Source: Citrobacter braakii (GTDB lineage Bacteria; Pseudomonadota; Gammaproteobacteria; Enterobacterales; Enterobacteriaceae). From it: a stretch of 48,207 nt of DNA. Of this stretch, positions 18,238 through 28,114 are shown one piece after another. Both the position numbers and the translations under genes were made by a program. The notes beneath the pieces were generated by a model. It was not told the origin of the DNA and did no database searches. It saw only the letters and a list, made by a program, of their open reading frames with translations. Position 1 is the first letter of the stretch. Each line of letters begins with the position of its first letter. The stretch covers positions 1-48,207 of the forward strand of contig NZ_NAEW01000021.1 in assembly GCF_002075345.1 (NCBI RefSeq), in the 5' to 3' direction.

Positions 18238-19371
18238 ATGAACAGAAAAGTACTGGCTCTCGTAATTCCTGCCCTGCTGGCTGCAGGCGCTGCTCACGCG
18301 GCTGAAGTTTATAATAAAGACGGCAACAAATTAGATCTCTATGGCAAAGTAGACGGCCTGCATTATTTCTCTGATGACGCTAACAGTGATGGCGATCAGA
18401 CTTATATGCGTATGGGCTTCAAAGGCGAAACTCAGGTTAACGATATGATCACCGGTTATGGCCAGTGGGAATATCAGGTTCAAGCTAACGGCACCGAAGG
18501 TGATAAAGGCGACTCCTGGACTCGTCTGGCATTCGCAGGTATTAAAGTCGGCGACTACGGCTCATTCGACTACGGCCGTAACTACGGCGTAATGTACGAC
18601 GTTGAAGGCTGGACTGATATGCTGCCGGAATTCGGTGGCGACTCTTACACCAAAGCAGACAACTTCATGACCGGTCGTGCGAACGGCGTGGCGACCTACC
18701 GTAATACCGACTTCTTTGGTCTGGTTGACGGTCTGAACGTGGCGTTGCAGTACCAGGGCGCGAACGAAAATCAGTCACCAGAGCAGGAAGGTACCAATAA
18801 CGGTGGCGACGATCGTAACATGAAGAACTCCAACGGTGACGGCTTCGGTATCTCCTCGACCTACGATTTGGGTATGGGTGTAAGCTTCGGTGCAGCATAC
18901 ACTTCTTCTGACCGTACTAACGAGCAGGTTAACAATTCTACCGCGGGCGGTGATAAAGCTGACGCGTGGACAGTCGGTCTGAAATACGACGCGAACAACA
19001 TCTACCTGGCAACCATGTACTCCGAAACCCGCAACATGACCCCTTATGGTGGCTCAAACGGTAGTGATAATACGATTGCCAACAAAACTCAGAACTTTGA
19101 AGTGACTGCGCAATACCAGTTCGACTTCGGTCTGCGTCCGGAAGTTTCTTTCCTGATGTCTAAAGGTAAGGATCTGGGTGTAAACGGATCTGATGGCGAC
19201 CAGGATCTGGTGAAATATGCATCCGTTGGCGCTACTTACTACTTCAACAAAAACTTCTCCACCTATGTTGATTACAAAATCAACCTGCTGGATGAAGATA
19301 AAAACTTCTACAGCCAAAACGACATCTCTACCGATGACGTAGTAGCACTGGGTATGGTTTACCAGTTCTAA
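18238..19371 (+). CDS. ompN: Outer-membrane general porin OmpN
   Basis: A 377-residue trimeric porin of the OmpC/OmpF family with signal peptide [21 protein letters not shown] and mature start [10 protein letters not shown]. The closest remembered match is E. coli OmpN / Salmonella OmpS2, including the [20 protein letters not shown] segment and the C-terminal VALGMVYQF ending in Phe, the outer-membrane assembly signal. The constriction loop contains the PEFGGDSY porin signature. OmpN orthologues are normally poorly expressed in the laboratory. The 5' region from 18012 to 18237 is strongly AT-rich and divergent from micC. A GC hairpin follows the gene. Confidence 0.95.
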   Translation: MNRKVLALVIPALLAAGAAHAAEVYNKDGNKLDLYGKVDGLHYFSDDANSDGDQTYMRMGFKGETQVNDMITGYGQWEYQVQANGTEGDKGDSWTRLAFAGIKVGDYGSFDYGRNYGVMYDVEGWTDMLPEFGGDSYTKADNFMTGRANGVATYRNTDFFGLVDGLNVALQYQGANENQSPEQEGTNNGGDDRNMKNSNGDGFGISSTYDLGMGVSFGAAYTSSDRTNEQVNNSTAGGDKADAWTVGLKYDANNIYLATMYSETRNMTPYGGSNGSDNTIANKTQNFEVTAQYQFDFGLRPEVSFLMSKGKDLGVNGSDGDQDLVKYASVGATYYFNKNFSTYVDYKINLLDEDKNFYSQNDISTDDVVALGMVYQF

Positions 19372-19377
19372 TCCGTC

Positions 19378-19406
19378 AGCCCGCTGGCAACAGCGGGCTC
19401 TCTTTA
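19378..19406 (+). terminator. Terminator of ompN
   Basis: A perfect nine-base stem AGCCCGCTG/CAGCGGGCT (19378-19386 with 19391-19399) with loop GCAA is followed by CTCTTTAT, seven bases past the ompN stop. Confidence 0.8.
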
Positions 19407-19516
19407 TGTTCTAACAATTCTGTTTTATCCAGATCAAAACATTATATCTGTTGCGCTAAAACACATCTTTGATAGATGATATCTTGCATTAAGACCTGTA
19501 GTAGAGGATACCTGCA

Positions 19517-19729
19517 ATGAATCATCATCCTGTAAAATCATCCCGTATTGCATCCGTCGGCTATGACGAATCCTCCCGCACGCTAGAAATTCGCTTTCAC
19601 CAGTTGTCTACTCTGCAATATCAGCATGTCCCTGCTCGTATTTTTCGTGATTTCCTGAGCGTCGTTTCTAAAGGTCGATTTTACGATGGAGTAATAAAAG
19701 GGAAGTTTCCTGAAATAAAAATAAAGTGA
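19517..19729 (+). CDS. Small KTSC-domain protein
   Basis: A 70-residue soluble protein matching the KTSC domain pattern: VKSSRIASVGYDESSRTLEI, then the strand LQYQHVP, then VSKGRFYDGVIKGKFP. This short domain occurs alone or beside RNA-processing enzymes, and its function is not established. The start has AGAGGA at good spacing. It lies alone between ompN and uspF, each with its own signals. I know of no E. coli K-12 gene at this place. Confidence 0.82.
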   Translation: MNHHPVKSSRIASVGYDESSRTLEIRFHQLSTLQYQHVPARIFRDFLSVVSKGRFYDGVIKGKFPEIKIK

Positions 19730-19798
19730 TGCCAAAATGTGATCTTTGTCATTGTACATAAAGTGCCATTACGCGGTAAGCTTTGGGTGGATACTTAA

Positions 19799-20245
<447 letters not shown>

Positions 20246-20253
20246 GCTGTCTG

Positions 20254-20278
20254 GCCCGCACATCGCTGCGGGCTTTTT
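20254..20278 (+). terminator. Terminator of uspF
   Basis: A stem GCCCGCA/TGCGGGC (20254-20260 with 20267-20273) is followed by TTTTT, eight bases past the uspF stop. Confidence 0.85.
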
Positions 20279-20442
20279 GTTTCTACCTCTTATACCCACG
20301 ATTCCTGTCCTAAATGTGCTGACATTTTTCCCGCTTATCCGTACCATACACGCCACAGTTTTTATATCAGACTTCTTTTGCCGGACTATCCGGCGTGATG
20401 CATACTCTTCTGATGCCACACTATGAATTGAGCCTCTATTAA

Positions 20443-21378
20443 ATGTCGCAAAATCAAGATATTAGCAAGAAAGAACAATACAACCTGAACAAATTGCAAA
20501 AACGTCTGCGCCGTAACGTGGGCGAAGCCATTGCCGACTTCAATATGATCGAAGACGGCGATCGCATTATGGTGTGCCTTTCCGGGGGGAAAGACAGCTA
20601 TACCATGCTGGAGATCCTGCGTAATTTGCAGCAAAGCGCCCCGATCAGTTTTTCCTTAGTTGCGGTTAACCTCGATCAGAAACAACCTGGCTTCCCGGAG
20701 CATATTCTGCCGGAATATCTGGAACAACTGGGCGTGGAGTATAAGATTGTCGAAGAAAACACCTACGGGATCGTCAAAGATAAAATCCCTGAAGGCAAAA
20801 CGACCTGCTCGCTCTGTTCTCGCCTGCGTCGCGGCATTCTGTACCGCACGGCAACTGAGTTAGGCGCCACCAAGATTGCGCTCGGTCACCATCGCGACGA
20901 CATCCTGCAAACACTGTTTTTAAACATGTTCTACGGCGGGAAGATGAAAGGTATGCCGCCGAAACTGATGAGCGATGACGGTAAACATATCGTTATCCGT
21001 CCGCTGGCTTACTGCCGTGAGAAAGATATCGAGCGTTTCTCCGAAGCGAAAGGTTTCCCGATTATTCCATGTAATCTGTGCGGCTCACAGCCTAACCTGC
21101 AGCGTCAGGTCATTGCCGATATGCTGCGCGACTGGGACAAACGCTATCCAGGGCGTATTGAAACCATGTTCAGCGCAATGCAGAACGTTGTACCTTCACA
21201 TCTGAGCGATATCAATCTGTTCGATTTTAAAGGCATCAGGCACGGTTCAGAGGTTGTGGACGGCGGTGATTTAGCGTTCGATCGTGAAGAGATCCCGCTG
21301 CAGCCTGCGGGCTGGCAGCCAGAAGAAGACGATGCTCAACTGGATGAGCTGCGCCTGAACGTCGTGGAAGTGAAGTAA
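20443..21378 (+). CDS. ttcA: tRNA 2-thiocytidine biosynthesis protein TtcA
   Basis: A 311-residue tRNA thiolase that inserts the 2-thio group of s2C32 in certain tRNAs, using ATP and an iron-sulfur cluster. The PP-loop SGGKDS lies near residue 46, and two CxxC pairs (CSLC near 122, CNLC near 205) ligate the cluster with one substrate sulfur. In E. coli K-12 the Rac prophage is integrated in this gene; here the frame is uninterrupted and the flanking gene dbpA is directly adjacent, so the site is empty. It is convergent with dbpA, with a GC-rich inverted repeat between. Confidence 0.97.
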   Translation: MSQNQDISKKEQYNLNKLQKRLRRNVGEAIADFNMIEDGDRIMVCLSGGKDSYTMLEILRNLQQSAPISFSLVAVNLDQKQPGFPEHILPEYLEQLGVEYKIVEENTYGIVKDKIPEGKTTCSLCSRLRRGILYRTATELGATKIALGHHRDDILQTLFLNMFYGGKMKGMPPKLMSDDGKHIVIRPLAYCREKDIERFSEAKGFPIIPCNLCGSQPNLQRQVIADMLRDWDKRYPGRIETMFSAMQNVVPSHLSDINLFDFKGIRHGSEVVDGGDLAFDREEIPLQPAGWQPEEDDAQLDELRLNVVEVK

Positions 21379-21389
21379 GTCGATAGTAC

Positions 21390-21420
21390 CGGATAAGCGG
21401 AGCGCCATCAGGCGCTCCGA
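21390..21420. repeat. REP-like hairpin between ttcA and dbpA
   Basis: Nine-base arms CGGAGCGCC (21398-21406) and GGCGCTCCG (21411-21419) have loop ATCA and are preceded by CCGGATAAG, as in enteric REP elements. It lies between convergent ttcA and dbpA and probably protects or ends both messages. Confidence 0.6.
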
Positions 21421-21427
21421 CGAGTGG

Positions 21428-22801
21428 TTATTTCAATAACCGAACCCGGCAAGTCTTGCCTTTTATCTTACCGTTTTGCAATTGCTTCCATGCCTTATGC
21501 GCTACAGTCTGGCGAACAGCGACATAGACATGCGCCGGATGAACGGCAATTTTGCCGATATCGGCGCCTTCCAGACCAATATCACCGGTCAGCGCACCGA
21601 GAACATCGCCGGGACGCATTTTAGCCTTTTTACCGCCATCAATGCATAACGTCGCCATCTCAGCTTCCAGCGGCAGGATTGGGCCGTTAGCTGGAGCAGG
21701 CAGCCAGTTCAGCTTCAGTTGCAGCATTTCAGAAAGAATATTGGCCCGCTGCGCTTCTTCCGGTGCACAGAAGCTAATCGCCAGACCACTGTTGCCGGCA
21801 CGCGCGGTACGTCCGATACGATGGACGTGGACTTCCGGATCCCACGCCAGTTCGAAGTTAACCACCAGCTCAAGTGATTTAATATCCAGACCACGCGCGG
21901 CCACATCGGTAGCAACCAGAACGCGCGCGCTGCCGTTGGCAAAACGCACCAGCGTCTGATCGCGATCGCGCTGCTCAAGATCGCCATGCAGTGAGAGAGC
22001 GCTTTGCCCCGCCGCATTCAGTGCGTCACACACGGCCTGACAATCTTTTTTGGTATTACAAAAAACTACGCATGATGCAGGTTGATGCTGACTGAGCAAT
22101 TTCTGCAACAGCGCAATTTTGCCGTGGCTGGAAGTTTCGAAAAACTGCTGCTCAATCGCCGGCAGCGCGTCAACGGTATCAATTTCGATCGTTAATGGAT
22201 TTTGTTGCACCCGGCCACTAATGGAGGCAATGGCTTCCGGCCAGGTCGCAGAAAACAGTAAGGTCTGACGCGAAGCTGGTGCAAAGCGAATGACATCATC
22301 AATCGCATCGCTAAAGCCCATATCCAGCATGCGATCGGCTTCATCCATCACCAGCGTATTCAGGGCATCCAGAGAAACAGTGCCTTTTTGCAGATGGTCG
22401 AGTAAACGCCCTGGCGTTGCGACAATAATATGTGGCGCATGCTGCAGGGAGTCACGTTGTGCGCCAAAGGGCTGCCCACCGCACAACGTTAAGATCTTGG
22501 TGTTAGGCAGAAAGCGCGCTAAACGACGCAGCTCCCCCGCTACCTGGTCAGCAAGCTCGCGCGTTGGGCACAGCACCAGGGACTGCGTCTGAAACAGCAC
22601 GACATCAACATGCTGTAATAATCCAAGACCAAAAGCCGCCGTTTTGCCACTGCCGGTTTTAGCCTGCACGCGAACATCTTTCCCCGCCAGAATTGCCGGT
22701 AACGCAGCAGCCTGAACAGGCGTCATTTCAAGATAACCCAGCTCGTTAAGATTCTCGAGTTGGGCAGCAGGTAAAACATTCAGGGTTGAAAAAGCGGTCA
22801 C
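21428..22801 (-). CDS. dbpA: ATP-dependent RNA helicase DbpA (DEAD box)
   Basis: A 457-residue DEAD-box helicase that remodels 23S rRNA during 50S assembly. It is activated by hairpin 92 through its C-terminal RNA-binding domain. Visible motifs include the Q motif region (GYLEMTPVQ), motif I (AKTGSGKTAA), DEAD (VMDEADRMLD), SAT (FSATWPEA), motif VI (HRIGRTARAG) and the C-terminal domain with KMRPGDVLGAL. The start is GTG, as in E. coli, 28 bp after the stop of a short Pro-rich ORF on the same strand, which may be co-transcribed. Confidence 0.96.
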   Translation of the reverse strand: MTAFSTLNVLPAAQLENLNELGYLEMTPVQAAALPAILAGKDVRVQAKTGSGKTAAFGLGLLQHVDVVLFQTQSLVLCPTRELADQVAGELRRLARFLPNTKILTLCGGQPFGAQRDSLQHAPHIIVATPGRLLDHLQKGTVSLDALNTLVMDEADRMLDMGFSDAIDDVIRFAPASRQTLLFSATWPEAIASISGRVQQNPLTIEIDTVDALPAIEQQFFETSSHGKIALLQKLLSQHQPASCVVFCNTKKDCQAVCDALNAAGQSALSLHGDLEQRDRDQTLVRFANGSARVLVATDVAARGLDIKSLELVVNFELAWDPEVHVHRIGRTARAGNSGLAISFCAPEEAQRANILSEMLQLKLNWLPAPANGPILPLEAEMATLCIDGGKKAKMRPGDVLGALTGDIGLEGADIGKIAVHPAHVYVAVRQTVAHKAWKQLQNGKIKGKTCRVRLLK

Positions 22802-22829
22802 AATTTAATCTCGCGGTAAAAACTCACAA

Positions 22830-22997
22830 TCAGCAGGCGCGTATCCTCGCAGATCTGCGCCCGCGATGCGACAATTTAATCGGCTCTTCATCCGGTGGCG
22901 GATCCGGCATTGGCTGCGGACGAGGTATGGGATCGGGAATGGGAACCGGGTCGGTCGGTAGCGAATCAGTGTGCGGCGTTGCAATCAGACAGTTCAT
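22830..22997 (-). CDS. Short proline-rich protein upstream of dbpA
   Basis: A 55-residue ORF on the minus strand. An ATG follows a very strong ribosome site (GGAGGGG, spacing about 4). The product starts MNCLIATPHTDSLP, then has a run of alternating proline dipeptides (PDPIPRPQPMPDPPPDEEPI, about residues 21-40), and ends with a basic tail containing HRGRRSARIRAC. Low complexity with a charged, Arg-rich end is unusual and coding-like. I have a memory of similar short ORFs in other enteric genomes at this place but cannot name the family. It sits between fnrS and dbpA on the same strand, 28 bp before the dbpA GTG. The glycine-rich frame on the opposite strand is its shadow. Confidence 0.65.
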   Translation of the reverse strand: MNCLIATPHTDSLPTDPVPIPDPIPRPQPMPDPPPDEEPIKLSHRGRRSARIRAC

Positions 22998-23055
22998 ATA
23001 CCCCTCCAGTTATTCAGGTTGGCTCTTTTAGGGTAGACGCTGATTTCCTGCAGGC

Positions 23056-23177
23056 AAAAAAAAGCCGACTAATCTAAGTCGGCGTCGTACGAATCAATTG
23101 TGCTATGCAGTAATTCAAAAAAGGAAGTAAGACAATATGGAGCGCAACGCCCATCGCTTGACGTTGCATTCACCTGC
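23056..23177 (-). ncRNA. fnrS: Small RNA FnrS, anaerobically induced Hfq-dependent regulator
   Basis: On the minus strand a 122-nt sequence begins GCAGGUGAAUGCAACGUCAA and ends in the hairpin GCCGACU/AGUCGGC followed by eight U. I recognise it as FnrS, nearly unchanged from E. coli over its whole length. In E. coli FNR and ArcA switch it on without oxygen, and it represses mRNAs of aerobic functions such as sodB, maeA and folE/folX. The location between zntB and dbpA is the same as in K-12. A -10 element CAATAT (23185-23190) and an FNR box (23213-23226) lie upstream at the right distances. Confidence 0.96.
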
Positions 23178-23212
23178 GAGAGAGATATTGCCCCGAATAG
23201 GTAGATGGTTTA

Positions 23213-23226
23213 TTGACTTCGCTCAA
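23213..23226 (-). promoter_or_regulatory. FNR-binding site of the fnrS promoter
   Basis: TTGACTTCGCTCAA (plus strand) fits the FNR consensus TTGAT-N4-ATCAA with one mismatch in each half. Its centre is about 42.5 bp upstream of the predicted fnrS start at 23177, the class II activator position. Activation by FNR is known for E. coli fnrS. Confidence 0.85.
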
Positions 23227-23272
23227 AAACCAGGACGTTTTCATGCGCAAAAGTCACTAAAAAACGTTGTTG

Positions 23273-24286
<1,014 letters not shown>

Positions 24287-24373
24287 TTAGTCTAGCTGTC
24301 AGAATATGTTAAGCAATATCTCATTGTCCCATTGTGCTGAAATGATTCATAAAAAGTATCTGATAATAAGAAA

Positions 24374-24394
24374 AGCGCCGACGAATGCGGCGCT
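24374..24394 (-). terminator. Terminator of the chemoreceptor-like gene
   Basis: A stem AGCGCCG/CGGCGCT (24374-24380 with 24388-24394). On the minus strand the hairpin is followed by UUUUCUUAUU. It lies 19 bases past the stop codon at 24413. Confidence 0.75.
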
Positions 24395-24412
24395 GGTTAC
24401 GAGATGCCCCTC

Positions 24413-25522
24413 TCAGGCCCGCTGGCGTCTCTCTGATTCAAGCGCATGACTTAAGCGAAATTTATGCGTTCGCGATTGAAGGTCAATCACCTGATTTTTC
24501 AGGATACCTGAGGAGTCAGAAAGCTCATCAACCATAATGGCATTACTTTGGGTGACGTTCTCCAGTTCGGCCAGAGCATGGGTAATTCTGATTATTCCTT
24601 TCTCCTGCTCCTGCGTAGTGGTTAATATCTCGCCCATCAGTTGGTTTAATTGCCCGGCCCCCCCGACAATATCATGCATGTTTTTCTCAGCTTCACGCAC
24701 AATAGCAGCGCCTTGCTGAACATTTTGATGGGTTTGGGCAATCAGTTGCTTAATATTCTTAGCAGCATCTGCACTACGGTGTGCAAGCATTCTTACCTCA
24801 CCGGCCACCACGGAAAACCCTTTGCCATGTTCACCGGCCCTTGCAGCTTCCACAGCAGCATTCAATGCCAGAATATTGGTCTGGAATGCAATACCATCTA
24901 TCAGCGTAATAATTTCTGTCATTTGCTGTGCGCATTCGGTGATTGAACGCATATTTGTCGCAACCTGCACCATTAATTCGCCACCCTGACGGGCGCATTG
25001 CGTGGCAATTGTTGCCTGGGCGCTGGCTATTTGCGTGTTATCAGCATTATTTCGCGTATTAACCGCTATTTCATCCATGTTGGCAGCCGTCTGCATTAAT
25101 GCTCCGGATTGCTGTTCTGTTTTCACTGAAAGCTCGGCGCTGCGTTCCGCCAGCTGTTCAGAAAGCGTCATCGCCGTTTGCGAGGATGTTCTGATCTCAT
25201 TAACGAGTGCTGAAATATTACTTGATAAGCTATTGATGCCAGGAATTAGTCTACCCGCACAGTTATTACCAAATTCGGGAATACTGATTGCCAGATTCCC
25301 GGATGTTACTTCTTCAATGCTTCTTTTAACCGTATTAATCGGCATGACCAGATATTTCGTCATGTACCACCACAAACATAATATAGAAATAATGCTTACC
25401 GCATTAGTGCCAATAATAATTTCTGGGGTAGCCGAAAAAATCATTTCAACAACATTGAGCGCAACCGCTGTAATGAGCAGAAATAAAACAATAAAGGTTC
25501 TGACGCTAATATCATTTAACAT
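24413..25522 (-). CDS. Methyl-accepting chemotaxis-like protein without a periplasmic sensor domain
   Basis: A 369-residue protein from the ATG at 25522 (AGGG six bases upstream); an open TTG six codons earlier is less likely. Two hydrophobic helices at about residues 9-27 and 35-50 are joined by only a few residues, so there is no periplasmic ligand domain. A HAMP region follows (MPINTVKRSIEEVTSGNL), then a chemoreceptor signalling domain with the conserved hairpin tip (ALNAAVEAARAGEHGKGF, VVAGEVRMLAHRSADAAKNI) that contacts CheA and CheW. There is no C-terminal NWETF-type pentapeptide for CheR/CheB. Salmonella has a receptor-like gene at this same place beside zntB; K-12 does not. It may sense membrane or cytoplasmic state. 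Confidence 0.88.
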   Translation of the reverse strand: MLNDISVRTFIVLFLLITAVALNVVEMIFSATPEIIIGTNAVSIISILCLWWYMTKYLVMPINTVKRSIEEVTSGNLAISIPEFGNNCAGRLIPGINSLSSNISALVNEIRTSSQTAMTLSEQLAERSAELSVKTEQQSGALMQTAANMDEIAVNTRNNADNTQIASAQATIATQCARQGGELMVQVATNMRSITECAQQMTEIITLIDGIAFQTNILALNAAVEAARAGEHGKGFSVVAGEVRMLAHRSADAAKNIKQLIAQTHQNVQQGAAIVREAEKNMHDIVGGAGQLNQLMGEILTTTQEQEKGIIRITHALAELENVTQSNAIMVDELSDSSGILKNQVIDLQSRTHKFRLSHALESERRQRA

Positions 25523-25932
25523 TTTAACCCTGTGCACCAAGAAATAACGTGGATGTTATTTTTATAGCATCTGCAATACAGATTTCCATTGCTCTGTGAC
25601 GAAAGCTGAACTTTCAATGAGAGCCAGCAGACCTTTTACTTAAGTCAATAAATTACACTAGCCATTCATAATAGCTCAGCACTTTATCCCGCCAATGGCG
25701 GTAATGTTCCCCACCATCAGATTATTGTGATGGCGAGCACGTGACGAGCATAAAACACACAGAAACATAATTTTTATGAATGTTTATATAAGTAATGGCT
25801 TGTCATTTTCAATATCTTGCCCTTCGCTCTAATACTCATTGTAAAAACACAAGAACATTCCTGGTTTTATCAGGTTAACTGGACAAAACCTGCTAGATTT
25901 ATCATCACGGCTTTTTTTCGATAGGTAGTAAG
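25523..25932. other. Gene-free AT-rich promoter region between two divergent signalling genes
   Basis: About 410 bp without a convincing ORF separates the minus-strand receptor-like gene and the plus-strand MHYT gene. It is AT-rich and must contain promoters for both. I looked for a flagellar sigma-28 promoter in front of the receptor gene and found only a partial match (GAAAGTTC, minus strand, near 25611-25618) with no good -10 element. An imperfect palindrome CCGCCAATGGCGG lies at about 25690-25702. Confidence 0.5.
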
Positions 25933-28047
25933 ATGTTGCACGTGTCGTGGGACCCTGTATTGATTGGGATTTCCTTTGTTGTCGCGTTTATTGCCTCCTT
26001 TATTGCCCTCGACAGTGCGGGTAAGGTAGCAATCTCCAGCAAACGTGAATCTACCTTCTGGCGGCTATCTGGCGGCGCTACGCTGGGTATGGGGATCTGG
26101 TCGATGCATTTTATCGGTATGCTGGCCATGAAAATGACTATGCCGATCAATTATCACCTATCACTCACCGCGTTTTCGTTCTTTATTGCGCTCATTTCTG
26201 CAACCCTCGCCATCAATATCGCTATTTCCGGTAATACGTTATCAACAAAACGACTGGTCATTGCCACCAGCATATTGAGTGCCGGCGTTGTCACGATGCA
26301 CTACGTTGGCATGTATGCCATTATCGAACATGTGGCCATCTCATGGGATCGCTCGCTGATTTTTCTCTCTGTAATTATTGCCGTCGTTGCGTCTGGCGTA
26401 GGTTTATGGCTGGCCTTCCATTTACGCCAAAACACCCGTCGCGTGCTGATTAACCGACTTATTGCTGCCCTTATTATGGCGCTGGCAATTGCTTCTATGC
26501 ATTACACCGGTATGGGAGCGGCAACGTTCACCCATTTTGGACACACTGCGCACGATGGGCTCAGTACGCTGGAACTCTCTGTCTGGGTCTGCGCCGTCAC
26601 GCTGATTATTTTGGGTATCATGCTGGTCGTCTCGATGGTGGATTCACAACTGCGCACTTCCCGACTGGCTGACAACCTGCATCAGTTGAACTGCCAGCTT
26701 GAACATCAGGTCCACTTCGACGCGCTGACCGGACTAGCTAATCGAACGCAAATAGATACCCGCTTACAGGCCTGCCTGCGGCATTCCAAATTGCATCAAC
26801 AGCATTTAGCGTTGGTATTTATCGACCTCGATCGTTTTAAAGTCGTTAACGATACCTGGGGGCATCACATCGGCGATCAACTGCTGATTGCCAGTACACA
26901 GCGTATCTACAGTTGCCTTGATGATTCAATGACGCTGGCAAGACTGGGGGGAGATGAATTTATCCTGCTGGTTCCAGACTGCAACCAGCAGGCTATCTCC
27001 GCCTTGCTTGCGCAAATTTCAGATGCGATCGGTGACCCCTTTACCTTATTCGGTCATACCATTCGGGTTTCGTTAAGTGCGGGGAGCAGTATTTATCCCG
27101 AACATGGCTCGACACTGCATGAGCTAAAAGTGAAGGCCGATATGGCGATGTATCATGTCAAACAGGCGGGCAGAAACGGCTGGGCTATTTATAGTCCCCA
27201 GATGGAAGCTATCGCTGATACGCCGCCGACATTTCTACAGGAACTTTCACAAGCGCTTGAACGCAACCAGTTTGAGCTATGGTATCAGCCTAAATATACC
27301 GCCGGAGATCATTCCCTGACTGGTTTTGAAGCGTTATTACGCTGGCATCATCCGGAGCGCGGCATGCTGCTACCGGCTGAATTTCTGCCTGCGCTGGAAG
27401 AAACGGGCCTGATTATTCCCGTCGGCAAATGGGTTATCCAACAGGCATGTTTGCAGTTGCATCAGTGGACATTACAAGGGAATACAGAATGGACGCTCGC
27501 CGTTAACCTCTCCCCCGCCCAGTTTGAACAGCATGATATTATTGATGTTGTTTGCAACGCCCTGGCGCAATACCAACTTTCACCTGCCGGTCTCACGCTG
27601 GAGCTCACGGAGAGCACTGCACTTAAAAATTTAAAACGCAGTATTGAAATCCTGAATGCTTTTTCGGCTTTGGGGATCACCGTTTCTATTGATGATTTCG
27701 GCACTGGTTATTCAAATATATTGATGTTGAAGTCACTTCCGGCACGGGAATTAAAAATCGACAGGATATTTGTCAAAGATATTAGCGAGAACAGTAAAAA
27801 TACAAAAATTGTGTCTACCATTATTGACATAGCTCACTCCATGAATATGCGCGTGGTGGCTGAAGGAATAGAAACCCAGGAGCAGGAATTACTTCTTACC
27901 CAGATGGGATGTAGCATGCTGCAAGGTTTCCTGTTTGCAAAACCGCTGCCAGCGCATAAGATTCATGAACTGATCCAATCAGAAAACAGCATCAAACAAA
28001 AGCCAGTCGTACAACCCTTGTCTCACCGACAATCAATAACTTTGTGA
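25933..28047 (+). CDS. Membrane cyclic di-GMP enzyme with MHYT, GGDEF and EAL domains
   Basis: A 704-residue protein. The N-terminal MHYT sensor has seven hydrophobic helices and three repeats of the motif (MHFIGM at 58, MHYVGM at 122, MHYTGM at 189), proposed in this family to bind a metal and sense O2, CO or NO. A GGDEF domain follows with intact GGDEF at 339-343 but no RxxD inhibitory site five residues upstream. The EAL domain begins FEALLRW (EAL at 466-468) and keeps LELTES, DDFGTGYS and the later E and Q motifs expected for phosphodiesterase activity. It could make or break cyclic di-GMP. The architecture is like Pseudomonas MucR. It precedes dgcM by 67 bp on the same strand and is not in K-12 at this site. 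Confidence 0.92.
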   Translation: MLHVSWDPVLIGISFVVAFIASFIALDSAGKVAISSKRESTFWRLSGGATLGMGIWSMHFIGMLAMKMTMPINYHLSLTAFSFFIALISATLAINIAISGNTLSTKRLVIATSILSAGVVTMHYVGMYAIIEHVAISWDRSLIFLSVIIAVVASGVGLWLAFHLRQNTRRVLINRLIAALIMALAIASMHYTGMGAATFTHFGHTAHDGLSTLELSVWVCAVTLIILGIMLVVSMVDSQLRTSRLADNLHQLNCQLEHQVHFDALTGLANRTQIDTRLQACLRHSKLHQQHLALVFIDLDRFKVVNDTWGHHIGDQLLIASTQRIYSCLDDSMTLARLGGDEFILLVPDCNQQAISALLAQISDAIGDPFTLFGHTIRVSLSAGSSIYPEHGSTLHELKVKADMAMYHVKQAGRNGWAIYSPQMEAIADTPPTFLQELSQALERNQFELWYQPKYTAGDHSLTGFEALLRWHHPERGMLLPAEFLPALEETGLIIPVGKWVIQQACLQLHQWTLQGNTEWTLAVNLSPAQFEQHDIIDVVCNALAQYQLSPAGLTLELTESTALKNLKRSIEILNAFSALGITVSIDDFGTGYSNILMLKSLPARELKIDRIFVKDISENSKNTKIVSTIIDIAHSMNMRVVAEGIETQEQELLLTQMGCSMLQGFLFAKPLPAHKIHELIQSENSIKQKPVVQPLSHRQSITL

Positions 28048-28114
28048 GACTGTAATATCTAAAATATTCGCCATTAAACGGGCAACACAGCAGATAAAGA
28101 TAACGGGATTATCG

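Noticed and set aside
22786-23031. Glycine/serine-rich plus-strand frame between dbpA and fnrS
   Set aside because: It is the complement of the proline-codon run in the 55-residue minus-strand ORF, which has the better ribosome site.
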